Shown here: positions 1 to 7,282 of the stretch, one piece after another
How positions within the stretch are numbered: the stretch's first letter is position 1
Layout: each line of letters starts with the position of its first letter
Assembly (NCBI GenBank): GCA_021738605.1
Contig: JAIPBY010000003.1
Coordinates: 1 to 33,899 of the forward strand
Direction of reading: 5' to 3'
From: Chitinophagaceae bacterium
GTDB taxonomy: Bacteria; Bacteroidota; Bacteroidia; Chitinophagales; Chitinophagaceae
Length of the DNA stretch: 33,899 bases
The notes under the pieces: generated by a model
Databases searched by the model: none
What the model was told of the DNA's origin: nothing
Seen by the model: the letters and a program-made list of their open reading frames with translations, nothing else
Program-made: the position numbers and the translations under genes

Positions 1-426
1 TACAACAAGAAATACTGGAAAGTTCCTATCGTATACGGTATCCTGGCCATACCCGTCAGCACCTTCAGCTACAACAGCACCTGGTATAAAAAAACAAGGT
101 TCGCCTATTCCGCAAGGTCTGATGCAGACACCACCAACGACAAGCTCATTGCGCCGGAGTTGCAGCCTCTGGCCACAGCGTCGCTGAAGCTCTACAGAAA
201 CGAATTCAGGAAAGGAATGGATTTTTCCATCCTTGGCCTGCTCGTGTTGTGGGGACTCAATGTAGCTGATGCAGCTGTAGATGGGCACCTGAAAACATTT
301 GACATATCTGATGATTTGAGCATGAGATTGAAACCAAATCTTTCAACAGGCAGAAATGGCCAGATGGGATTTACTGCCTCATTTCATTTGGGTAAAGCCA
401 AACCGGTAAAATCCATCTCGTTTTAG
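1..426 (+). CDS. DUF5683 domain-containing protein (3' part; start lies before the window)
   Basis: The reading frame is open from base 1, so this is the last 141 codons of a longer gene. The visible part starts with YNKKYWKVPIVYGILAIP, a hydrophobic stretch after a positively charged patch, and later has KLYRNEFRKGMDFSILGLL followed by GLNVADAAVDGHL. This pattern of two membrane-embedded segments and an NVADA..DAHL-like motif is what I know from the Bacteroidota DUF5683 family, whose function is unknown. The tail after about residue 100 is polar and ends in a basic stretch. From memory this gene often sits between parB and dapB in Bacteroidota; dapB does follow here after 34 bases, so the two are probably co-transcribed. 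The in-frame TTG at 160 is not a plausible start because homology continues upstream of it. Confidence 0.8.
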   Translation, partial: YNKKYWKVPIVYGILAIPVSTFSYNSTWYKKTRFAYSARSDADTTNDKLIAPELQPLATASLKLYRNEFRKGMDFSILGLLVLWGLNVADAAVDGHLKTFDISDDLSMRLKPNLSTGRNGQMGFTASFHLGKAKPVKSISF

Positions 427-460
427 CGGTAAAAATTTTAACTTCATAAAAATCGCAGGT

Positions 461-1183
461 ATGAACATTGCACTGGTGGGATATGGAAAAATGGGAAAAA
501 TTATTGAAGAGGTAGCCCTCTCAAGGGGTCATCAGGTTGGTATAAAGATAGACATCAATAACCTCGATGAGTTCAATGCCAAGAATTTTGCATCAGTTGA
601 TGCAGCAATTGAATTCACCGGCCCACACACGGCACTGCAGAATGTATTGAAATGCCTCGACTTGAAAAAACCAGTTGTTTGTGGATCAACTGGATGGCTT
701 GAGAATCTTTCAGCAGTGGAAGAAAAATGTACCCAAACCAATGGCAGTTTTCTTTATGCCAGCAATTTCAGTGTTGGGGTGAACATTTTCTTTGAAGTCA
801 ACAAAAAGCTTGCACAACTCATGGAGGGTCAGCGCCAATACGACGTGAGCATTACGGAGATTCACCACACTCAAAAAAAAGATGCCCCCAGTGGAACTGC
901 CATCACCTTGGCTGAGCAGGTATTGGCGTTCAACAGTTCAAAATCCCAATGGGTCAATGAAACTCCCAGTTCACCCAATGAACTTTTTATCAAAAGTGAG
1001 CGCATCGACCCCTATCCGGGATGGCATGAAGTGAAATATAGTTCAGGCATTGATGAAATCCAGATCATCCACAATGCACACAGCAGGAATGGATTTGCCC
1101 TGGGTGCAGTCTTGGCAGCAGAATTCATCCATGGAAAAAAAGGAATTTTCACCATGAAGGATGTCTTGGGATTTGGAAACTAA
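461..1183 (+). CDS. dapB: 4-hydroxy-tetrahydrodipicolinate reductase
   Basis: DapB reduces 4-hydroxy-tetrahydrodipicolinate to tetrahydrodipicolinate with NAD(P)H in the cytosolic lysine/meso-diaminopimelate pathway, feeding peptidoglycan and lysine synthesis. The N-terminus carries a Rossmann motif (GYGKMGK, residues 7-13). The family signature EIHHTQKKDAPSGTA spans residues 133-147 and holds the catalytic His135/His136 and the substrate-binding lysine; the C-terminal half forms the tetramerisation and substrate domain. At 240 residues it is slightly shorter than the E. coli enzyme (about 273), which is usual for Bacteroidota. The next gene, an Rrf2 regulator, starts 5 bases after the stop, so the genes are likely one operon. 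The product is confident. Confidence 0.96.
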   Translation: MNIALVGYGKMGKIIEEVALSRGHQVGIKIDINNLDEFNAKNFASVDAAIEFTGPHTALQNVLKCLDLKKPVVCGSTGWLENLSAVEEKCTQTNGSFLYASNFSVGVNIFFEVNKKLAQLMEGQRQYDVSITEIHHTQKKDAPSGTAITLAEQVLAFNSSKSQWVNETPSSPNELFIKSERIDPYPGWHEVKYSSGIDEIQIIHNAHSRNGFALGAVLAAEFIHGKKGIFTMKDVLGFGN

Positions 1184-1188
1184 GCAAT

Positions 1189-1599
1189 ATGCTCAATAAA
1201 AAAACACAATATGCATTTCAAGCGCTCATGTACCTTGCCGAACACAAGGATGACGGGCCTGTGCTGATTGCTGATATTGCCACAAAGAAAAAGATACCCC
1301 TGAAATTTTTGGAAAACATCTTGCTGGAACTAAGAAAATCAGGCATCCTGGAAAGTAAAAAAGGCAAAGGTGGTGGCTACTTTCTCAACACCTCACCTGA
1401 TAAAATTCCCCTGGCAGACATCATCAGAAAAATTGATGGCCCGATTGCCATGTTGCCCTGCGCAAGCCTTTATTTCTATGAGCGTTGCAAAAACTGTGAT
1501 GAAAAAAACTGTGGCCTGCACGACACAATGGTATTGGTGCGTGACGCAACATTGAAAATACTGGAGAACAAGACTGTAGCGGATTTGATTCAAAAATAA
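1189..1599 (+). CDS. Rrf2 family transcriptional regulator
   Basis: This 136-residue protein has the Rrf2/IscR layout: an N-terminal winged helix (residues 1-75, with the wing KKGKGGGYFL at 57-66) and a dimerisation helix at the C-terminus. Four cysteines, C91, C100, C103 and C108, cluster in the loop where IscR, NsrR and RsrR bind an iron-sulfur cluster, so a redox- or NO-sensing [Fe-S] regulator is likely; the exact ligand set cannot be read from sequence. It sits between dapB (5-base gap) and the methionine sulfoxide reductase gene (4-base gap). That placement suggests control of an oxidative-stress response that includes the downstream gene. Its target genes and sites are unknown. It could instead be a CymR-like cysteine regulator, but those usually lack this cysteine cluster. 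Confidence 0.9.
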   Translation: MLNKKTQYAFQALMYLAEHKDDGPVLIADIATKKKIPLKFLENILLELRKSGILESKKGKGGGYFLNTSPDKIPLADIIRKIDGPIAMLPCASLYFYERCKNCDEKNCGLHDTMVLVRDATLKILENKTVADLIQK

Positions 1600-1603
1600 A
1601 CCA

Positions 1604-2074
1604 ATGGCAGAAGACCTACATATCGGCAGTGGCAGCAAGGAGCAACAATACCTTTCATTGCTTCCCCAAATCAAGGGCTTGCTCAACGGCGAAACAGACC
1701 TGGTAGCCAATCTTGCCAATATCGCAGCCGCACTAAAAGAACAATTTCATTTTTTTTGGGTAGGCTTCTACCTTGTCAAAGCAGACGAACTCGTACTTGG
1801 CCCTTTTCAAGGACCAGTTGCATGTACCAGGATAAGGAAAGGAAGGGGTGTTTGTGGAACATCATGGAGTCAGGCCACTACCATCATCGTTCCGGATGTA
1901 GAAAAATTTCCCGGACATATCGCTTGTAGCAGCATTTCCAAAAGTGAAATCGTTGTGCCCCTGTTCAAAAACAATGAGGTTTGGGGTGTTCTTGATGTGG
2001 ACAGCGACCAGTACAATTCCTTTGACGAAACGGATGCACGATTCCTGCAGGAAATTGTAACACTCATCCCCTAG
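1604..2074 (+). CDS. msrC: Free methionine-(R)-sulfoxide reductase (GAF domain)
   Basis: The protein is a single GAF domain of 156 residues. It matches the fRMsr family (E. coli YebR/MsrC), which reduces free L-methionine-(R)-sulfoxide to methionine in the cytosol with electrons from thioredoxin. The three family cysteines are present at C74, C84 and C108. Their spacing of 10 and 24 residues equals that of the E. coli catalytic and resolving cysteines (84, 94, 118). Conserved blocks FFWVGFYLV, LVLGPFQGPVAC, GRGVCGTS and SEIVVPL surround them. The start ATG lies 4 bases after the Rrf2 stop. The 3' end overlaps the convergent tdh gene by four bases at the palindrome CTAG. The spacing of the active cysteines separates this from generic GAF sensor domains. 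Confidence 0.93.
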   Translation: MAEDLHIGSGSKEQQYLSLLPQIKGLLNGETDLVANLANIAAALKEQFHFFWVGFYLVKADELVLGPFQGPVACTRIRKGRGVCGTSWSQATTIIVPDVEKFPGHIACSSISKSEIVVPLFKNNEVWGVLDVDSDQYNSFDETDARFLQEIVTLIP

Positions 2075-3033
2075 CCGTCCGAGCCTGCACTGGCGTTCAG
2101 GTTCATCAGCATGTCTGCGGTCATCTTGGCCAAATCAAACTCAGGCTTCCATCCCCAGTCCTCACTGGCCTTGGAATCATCAATGCTCTTTGGCCAGCTG
2201 TCGGCAATTTGTTGGCGATAATCTGGTTTAAAGTCCAGCTGAAATCCTGGAATATGTTTCCTGATTTCATCGCCAATTTCTACAGGTGAAAAGCTCATTC
2301 CTGAAAGGTTGTAGGAAGTCCTCACTTTTATTTTTTCGGCAGGAGCCTCCATCAGTTCAATGGTTGCCCTGATGGCATCAGGCATATACATCATGGGCAA
2401 ATGGGTATCTTCCCTCAGAAAGCTGGTATACTTTTGCTTTTCTTTTGCGGCATGAAATATCTCAACAGCGTAATCAGTGGTTCCCCCACCTGGTGATGAT
2501 TTGTAACTGATCAACCCAGGATAACGCAAGCTCCTTACATCCACCCCATACCGTTGATAGAAATAATTGCACCAGAACTCCCCTGCATATTTGCTGATGC
2601 CATAAACCGTTGTGGGCTCGATAATGGTATATTGAGGGCATTCATCTTTGGGGGATGTTGGTCCAAATACAGCGATGCTGCTGGGCCAATACACCTTGGT
2701 CAGCTTTTCCTCTTTTGCGATATCCAGTACATTCAGCAAAGACTGCATGTTGAGATGCCAGGCCAATGGTGGATTTTTTTCCCCTGTCGCAGAAAGAATG
2801 GCAGCCAATAGATAAACTTGTGTAATGTTCTGCCGGATGATCTGCACATGAAGCATTTCCTTGTTCATCACATCAAGGCTTACATAAGGCCCCGTGCCTT
2901 TCAGTAATTCATTTTCTTCCCTGAGGTCTGAAGCAACAACATTGGCTCCACCATATATTTTTCTCAAAGCCAGGGTGAGTTCTACCCCAATTTGACCGCT
3001 AGCGCCAATGACAAGTATTTTCTCTTTTTTCAT
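2071..3033 (-). CDS. L-threonine 3-dehydrogenase, short-chain (SDR/epimerase-like) type
   Basis: This NAD-dependent extended SDR protein (320 residues) oxidises L-threonine to 2-amino-3-ketobutyrate, the first step of threonine breakdown to glycine and acetyl-CoA. The start MKKEKILVIGASGQIG gives the usual N-terminus with the GxxGxxG NAD site; an upstream in-frame ATG at 3063 would add ten unrelated residues. The active-site set is visible as SSIAVFGP and the YxxxK motif in VYGISKYAGE. Blocks typical of animal and Flavobacterium-type TDH, rather than of UDP-glucose epimerases, are RSLRYPGLIS, PGGGTTDYAVEIFHAA, LPMMYMPDAIRATIELMEAP and DSWPKSIDDSKA.EDWGWK. It is divergent from kdsA, and no kbl (glycine C-acetyltransferase) gene is in the window. 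Many databases would call it only an epimerase/dehydratase. Confidence 0.85.
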   Translation of the reverse strand: MKKEKILVIGASGQIGVELTLALRKIYGGANVVASDLREENELLKGTGPYVSLDVMNKEMLHVQIIRQNITQVYLLAAILSATGEKNPPLAWHLNMQSLLNVLDIAKEEKLTKVYWPSSIAVFGPTSPKDECPQYTIIEPTTVYGISKYAGEFWCNYFYQRYGVDVRSLRYPGLISYKSSPGGGTTDYAVEIFHAAKEKQKYTSFLREDTHLPMMYMPDAIRATIELMEAPAEKIKVRTSYNLSGMSFSPVEIGDEIRKHIPGFQLDFKPDYRQQIADSWPKSIDDSKASEDWGWKPEFDLAKMTADMLMNLNASAGSDG

Positions 3034-3056
3034 ATATGTCCTATTCGTTGAATATG

Positions 3057-3085
3057 CAAACATAAGACAAGTGACTGTATCTTCG
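3057..3085. promoter_or_regulatory. Divergent promoter region between tdh and kdsA
   Basis: On the minus strand TATGTTTG (3064-3057) matches the Bacteroidota -7 element TAnnTTTG and points at tdh, whose ATG is at 3033. On the plus strand TATCTTCG (3078-3085) differs at one base and points at kdsA. No clear TTTG -33 element lies at the usual 19-21 base distance for either. The kdsA element ends only four bases before its ATG, so that transcript may have almost no leader. The assignment rests on motif match only. Confidence 0.45.
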
Positions 3086-3089
3086 CAGT

Positions 3090-3911
3090 ATGGAGCCGTT
3101 TCTTAAAGACCTGTTTGCCACACAACAATACGATGAAAGCAATTTTTTTCTGATTGCGGGGCCTTGTGTAATCGAAAGCAAGGAAGTATTGAATACTGTT
3201 GCCTCCGGGGTGTCGGCCATTTGTAAGAACCTGGGTATTGCTTATGTCTTCAAGGCCTCCTACAGAAAGGCCAACAGAACCAGTGCAGCCTCCTTTACAG
3301 GCTTGGGAGACGACCTTGGCCTGAACCTTCTCAGGGATACAGGCAATGCATTTTCATTGCCTACGACCACAGATATACATGCGGCAGATGAAGCTGCAAT
3401 GGCAGCGCCCTTTGCTGACATCCTGCAGATTCCCGCATTCCTATGCAGGCAGACCGATCTTCTTGTTGCTGCTGGCGAAACAGGCAATATCATCAATATA
3501 AAAAAAGGACAATTTGTAAGTGGTGAAGCCATGAAATTTGCCGTAGACAAGGTCAGAAAAACCGGCAACAACAACATCATCCTGACAGAAAGGGGTACCA
3601 GTTTTGGCTACCAAGACCTGATTGTTGATTACAGGAATATCCCGATCATGCAATCGCATGGAGTGCCCGTTGTGATGGATTGTACCCATGCCCTTCAACA
3701 ACCCAACCAAACAGCTGGCGTAACAGGAGGAAATCCACACATGATTGGAACCATTGCAAAAGCCGCTGTCGCGACAGGTGCGGATGGCTTGTTCATTGAA
3801 ACACATCCTGAACCATCAAAAGCATTGAGCGATGGGGCCAATATGCTACACTTGGACAAACTCGAAGATTTGCTGAAGCAACTGATCCGAATAAGGAAGG
3901 CAATTGTTTAG
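3090..3911 (+). CDS. kdsA: 3-deoxy-8-phosphooctulonate synthase (KDO8P synthase)
   Basis: KdsA condenses phosphoenolpyruvate with arabinose-5-phosphate to make KDO-8-phosphate, the precursor of the inner-core sugar of lipopolysaccharide, which marks a Gram-negative cell. The 273-residue TIM barrel is full length. Visible blocks are the phosphate-binding KASYRKANRTS, LLRDTGNAFSLPTTTDIH, the LTERGTSFGYQDLIVDYRNI segment and MDCTHALQQPN. In the first strand the sequence is LIAGPCVIES, with Cys26 where E. coli has Asn26. A cysteine here is the known mark of the metal-dependent class (as in Aquifex). The gene is divergent from tdh, and its stop overlaps the convergent PspC gene by four bases. The call is firm. 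Confidence 0.96.
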   Translation: MEPFLKDLFATQQYDESNFFLIAGPCVIESKEVLNTVASGVSAICKNLGIAYVFKASYRKANRTSAASFTGLGDDLGLNLLRDTGNAFSLPTTTDIHAADEAAMAAPFADILQIPAFLCRQTDLLVAAGETGNIINIKKGQFVSGEAMKFAVDKVRKTGNNNIILTERGTSFGYQDLIVDYRNIPIMQSHGVPVVMDCTHALQQPNQTAGVTGGNPHMIGTIAKAAVATGADGLFIETHPEPSKALSDGANMLHLDKLEDLLKQLIRIRKAIV

Positions 3912-4129
3912 CTGTAGCGCAGTGGGTTTCTTTTTGACTGAAAAATGTAGCGCTTCAGATTCATCCAAAAAGCAAGGATAAAATAAAAAACCACCGGTGA
4001 ACCCAAGGTGAGGCAGGAGATGTACATGAAGTATTTCCGGATGGTGAAAGTGGGTATGCCCATCTTCTCACCAATCCTGGCACAGACTCCAAAAACCTGC
4101 CATTCAATGAAATTCCTGAGTTTTTCCAT
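3908..4129 (-). CDS. Small PspC domain protein
   Basis: A 73-residue protein made almost entirely of one PspC domain. It contains FGVCARIGEKMGI (residues 11-23), then a hydrophobic segment YISCLTLGSPVVFYFILAFWM (about 35-55), then a basic tail. PspC proteins are inner-membrane partners of the phage-shock response; in Bacteroidota such stand-alone domains are common and their role is not known. I start it at MEKLRNFIEW, which aligns with family members; the ATG at 4153 would add eight residues without homology. There is no pspA or other phage-shock gene in the window. The end overlaps the kdsA stop codon by four bases, tail to tail. Confidence 0.82.
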   Translation of the reverse strand: MEKLRNFIEWQVFGVCARIGEKMGIPTFTIRKYFMYISCLTLGSPVVFYFILAFWMNLKRYIFQSKRNPLRYS

Positions 4130-4165
4130 ACTCCAAATATAATTAATCCCCATTATATCATCAAG

Positions 4166-4197
4166 TTTGGTAAGCGCCCCTTAATTAATTAATTTTG
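4166..4197 (+). promoter_or_regulatory. Promoter of the aconitase gene
   Basis: TTTG at 4166-4169 and TAATTTTG at 4190-4197 are separated by exactly 20 bases. This is a full match to the Bacteroidota primary sigma (RpoD/SigABfr) consensus TTTG-N19-21-TAnnTTTG. Transcription should start near 4203-4205, giving a leader of about 57 bases before the ATG at 4261. The leader has no obvious Shine-Dalgarno sequence, as is usual in this phylum. Confidence 0.72.
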
Positions 4198-4260
4198 CAG
4201 CGCCTTTACTCTTAAGCCGGAGTTGAGGGGAACATCATAAAACAAGAAAAATCAAATTCC

Positions 4261-6525
4261 ATGGTATTCGATCTTGACCTCATTAAGAAGACCTACAGTG
4301 AAATGCCCGCCAAAGTGGATGCAGCAAGAACTGCGTTGGGTCGCCCACTCACGCTTGCGGAGAAAATACTTTATGCCCACCTTTGGAAAGGTGTTGGAAT
4401 CACAGATTTTGAAAGGGGTAAAGCCTACGTTGATTTTGCTCCAGACAGGGTTGCCATGCAGGATGCCACCGCACAGATGGCACTCCTTCAGTTTGACACC
4501 ACCGGCCGCAAAAAAGTTGCCGTGCCTTCCACTGTTCACTGCGATCACCTGATTGTGGCAAAAGATGAAAGCAAAACTGACCTGAAGAAAGCAGTAACAG
4601 AAAATGAGGAAGTATATGAATTCCTTTCCTCTATCTCCAATAAATATGGCATTGGCTTCTGGAAGCCCGGTGCTGGCATCATCCACCAGGTTGTGTTGGA
4701 AAACTATGCATTCCCCGGTGGAATGATGATTGGTACAGATTCCCATACCGTGAATGCCGGTGGATTGGGCATGGTGGCCATTGGTGTTGGCGGCGCGGAT
4801 GCATGTGATGTAATGGCTGGCCTCAGCTGGGAACTCCTGATGCCCAAGCTGATCGGAGTAAAATTAACCGGAAAATTGAATGGCTGGACTTCACCCAAAG
4901 ATGTAATCCTCAAAGTGGCAGGTATTCTTACTGTAAAAGGTGGAACCAACGCCATTGTTGAATATTTTGGCGAAGGTGCAACCAGCATGAGTTGTACCGG
5001 GAAAGGCACCATCTGTAACATGGGTGCTGAAATTGGTGCCACTACCTCTACCTTTGGCTATGACGAAAGCATGGCAAGGTACCTGCGTTCTACAGGAAGG
5101 GCAGACGTTGCAGCTGCAGCGGATGAAGTAAAGTCCTATTTGACCGGCGATGAAGAAGTCTATGCCAACCCTGAAAAATATTTTGATAAGGTCATTGAGA
5201 TCAACCTCAGCGAATTGGAGCCACACCTGAATGGCCCCTTCACGCCAGACCTCGCAACCCCTATTTCACAAATGAAAGAGGCCGCTGCAAAAAACAACTG
5301 GCCTACCAAAGTTGAGGTTGGTTTGATTGGCAGCTGTACCAATTCATCTTATGAAGACATCAGCCGTGCGGTAAGCCTTGCAAAACAAGTGGCAGAAAAG
5401 GGATTGAAAACCAAGGCTGAATTCACCATCACACCAGGCAGTGAACTGGTGCGGTATACCATCGAAAGAGATGGATTCCTTGATACTTTTGCTGAAATCG
5501 GTGCAACTGTATTTGCCAATGCCTGCGGACCCTGTATCGGCATGTGGGACAGGATGGGTGCAGAAAAACAAGAGAGAAATACCATCGTGCATTCTTTCAA
5601 CAGGAACTTTGCCAAACGTGCTGATGGCAATCCCAATACACTGGCATTTGTGGCCAGCCCAGAAATTGTAACTGCATTGGCCATTGCCGGAGACCTTACC
5701 TTCAACCCACTTACTGATACGCTGATCAATGAAAAAGGTGAAGCCGTAAGGCTTGACCCACCCAGTGGTGATGAATTGCCAACCCGTGGATTTGATGTGG
5801 GAGATGCAGGATACCAGGCTCCTGCAGCAGACGGTAGCGGCGTACAAATCAATGTGAAGCCTGACAGCAAGCGTCTTCAACTGCTCTACCCCTTTGCTGC
5901 TTGGGAAGGAACTGACCTGAAAGGGCTGAAACTCCTGATCAAAGCAAAAGGCAAGTGTACCACAGACCATATCTCTATGGCTGGCCCATGGTTGAAATTC
6001 CGTGGACACCTGGACAACATCAGCAACAACATGCTGATCGGTGCACAGAATTTCTTCAATGAAAAAACAGACAATGTAAAAAACCAGCTCACCGGTGAAT
6101 ACGGAACCGTTCCTAATACACAGCGTGCGTACAAAGCTGCAAATGTTGGAACAATCGTGATTGGTGATGAGAACTACGGCGAAGGTTCTTCGAGGGAACA
6201 TGCAGCCATGGAGCCCCGTCATCTCGGCGTCAAAGTAGTGATGGTAAAATCATTTGCGAGGATCCATGAAACCAACCTCAAAAAGCAAGGCATGCTCGCA
6301 TTAACCTTTGCCAACAAGGAAGATTACAACAAGATTCAAGAAGATGACAACATTGATGTTGTTGGACTGACTTCATTCACACCAGGTCAATCATTGCATG
6401 TGGTCCTTAACCATGCCGATGGAACTGCTGAAACAATTGAGGCCTACCACAGCTACAATGCCCAGCAGATTGACTGGTTCAAGGCAGGTGGCGCATTGAA
6501 TGTGATCAGGGCGAACAGCAAATAG
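4261..6525 (+). CDS. acn: Aconitate hydratase (mitochondrial-type aconitase)
   Basis: Aconitase interconverts citrate and isocitrate through cis-aconitate in the TCA cycle, using a [4Fe-4S] cluster in the cytosol. The 754-residue length fits the mitochondrial-type family. The cluster ligands are Cys359 (GSCTNSSYED), Cys422 and Cys425 (NACGPCIGMW), almost the same numbers as in mitochondrial aconitase (358, 421, 424). Other visible active-site blocks are GTDSHTVNAGGLGM, STFGYDESM and NYGEGSSREHAA in the C-terminal swivel domain. The gene stands alone, with its own promoter (4166-4197) and a strong terminator directly after it (6551-6584). Together with pdhB and pckG it points to respiratory central metabolism. 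Nothing appears truncated. Confidence 0.96.
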   Translation: MVFDLDLIKKTYSEMPAKVDAARTALGRPLTLAEKILYAHLWKGVGITDFERGKAYVDFAPDRVAMQDATAQMALLQFDTTGRKKVAVPSTVHCDHLIVAKDESKTDLKKAVTENEEVYEFLSSISNKYGIGFWKPGAGIIHQVVLENYAFPGGMMIGTDSHTVNAGGLGMVAIGVGGADACDVMAGLSWELLMPKLIGVKLTGKLNGWTSPKDVILKVAGILTVKGGTNAIVEYFGEGATSMSCTGKGTICNMGAEIGATTSTFGYDESMARYLRSTGRADVAAAADEVKSYLTGDEEVYANPEKYFDKVIEINLSELEPHLNGPFTPDLATPISQMKEAAAKNNWPTKVEVGLIGSCTNSSYEDISRAVSLAKQVAEKGLKTKAEFTITPGSELVRYTIERDGFLDTFAEIGATVFANACGPCIGMWDRMGAEKQERNTIVHSFNRNFAKRADGNPNTLAFVASPEIVTALAIAGDLTFNPLTDTLINEKGEAVRLDPPSGDELPTRGFDVGDAGYQAPAADGSGVQINVKPDSKRLQLLYPFAAWEGTDLKGLKLLIKAKGKCTTDHISMAGPWLKFRGHLDNISNNMLIGAQNFFNEKTDNVKNQLTGEYGTVPNTQRAYKAANVGTIVIGDENYGEGSSREHAAMEPRHLGVKVVMVKSFARIHETNLKKQGMLALTFANKEDYNKIQEDDNIDVVGLTSFTPGQSLHVVLNHADGTAETIEAYHSYNAQQIDWFKAGGALNVIRANSK

Positions 6526-6550
6526 ATTAAAACTGACCAATACTGCTCAT

Positions 6551-6584
6551 GGGAAGGGGAATCACCCCTTCCCTTTCTTTTTTG
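6551..6584 (+). terminator. Rho-independent terminator of acn
   Basis: GGGAAGGGG (6551-6559) pairs perfectly with CCCCTTCCC (6565-6573) around the loop AATCA, and is followed by TTTCTTTTTTG. This is a strong plus-strand terminator 25 bases after the acn stop. The right arm and T tract are also the last codons of the convergent gene at 6562-7236. Confidence 0.85.
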
Positions 6585-7236
6585 TTTTCTCGTATTCCTG
6601 CACTGCTTTAGGAAGCTGTTTTTGAACAGGTTTAGCAATGGTATCTTTTGTGGCATTAGGCTGTGGAACAATTATTGGTGGTCCTTTTTTTTCAAGTTGA
6701 CCGAATACAAAGCGTTCTGTTTTTACAACATCGCCGGTACTGGAGCTGTAATAGGTCCAGGTGCCATTTTTCACTTCAGCAGCTTCATGTTTGATCACTT
6801 TTTCCAACAACCTGTCTGGATGATCCAGGTCAGGCACCATGATGGTATCATATGGATTCTTGGGATCGACAGCCTTGTAACTTTCTTCCCTGAGTATGTC
6901 TCCCATTTGTGTGAAATATTGTTGTCTGCCGTCACGGTATCCACCTTTGTAATTTTCCCTGGCAATCAGGTCTCCCATCAGGCTAAATCGCCTCCAGGCC
7001 CCATCTTTTTTATCATTCAAAAAATACCCCTCTTCCTCACATCCCGGCTCGCCACGCAGTGTTTCAAAACGCAGCACCCATGGGCCTTGTTTCATTTTTT
7101 GCTGATCAAGCCGGTTGATGGTATCACCCCTTGGCGTCAGTTTATAACTCAACCAAAGCTGTGCCTTTGTGGAAATTGAAAACATACAGAAAAAAAGGAG
7201 CATCATCTTACTGTACAAGCGTCCGGAAATAACCAT
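6562..7236 (-). CDS. Exported protein with MORN/YwqK-like repeats
   Basis: A 224-residue protein of unknown function. Counting from 7236, residues 1-25 look like a signal peptide: basic n-region, hydrophobic core MMLLFFCMFSI, then STKAQ. The middle has repeated units such as EGYFLNDKKDGAWRRFS and GGYRDGRQQYFTQMGDILREE. These resemble MORN or YwqK-type repeats (G-x-x-x-G-x-W/Q-x-x-[YF]). The C-terminus is rich in Lys, Pro and Gln and ends KKKGKG. Other possible starts are ATGs at 7293, 7254 and 7206; the one at 7293 would overlap the divergent gene, so I prefer 7236. The last codons lie in the acn terminator. The protein is probably periplasmic or surface-exposed; the YwqK antitoxin label found in databases should not be taken as function. 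Confidence 0.7.
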   Translation of the reverse strand: MVISGRLYSKMMLLFFCMFSISTKAQLWLSYKLTPRGDTINRLDQQKMKQGPWVLRFETLRGEPGCEEEGYFLNDKKDGAWRRFSLMGDLIARENYKGGYRDGRQQYFTQMGDILREESYKAVDPKNPYDTIMVPDLDHPDRLLEKVIKHEAAEVKNGTWTYYSSSTGDVVKTERFVFGQLEKKGPPIIVPQPNATKDTIAKPVQKQLPKAVQEYEKTKKKGKG

Positions 7237-7282
7237 AGAATTTCTATATTGCATGGGTATAAATTTATCAAAATAGCGCGAT

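Noticed and set aside
160..426. TTG-initiated 88-codon gene at the left edge
   Set aside because: The frame is open from base 1 and the DUF5683 similarity extends upstream of the TTG, so this is the tail of a longer gene.
5344..6222. Open frame of 292 codons on the minus strand opposite acn
   Set aside because: Antisense shadow of aconitase with Cys/Phe/His-rich composition and no domain; the aconitase frame is certain.
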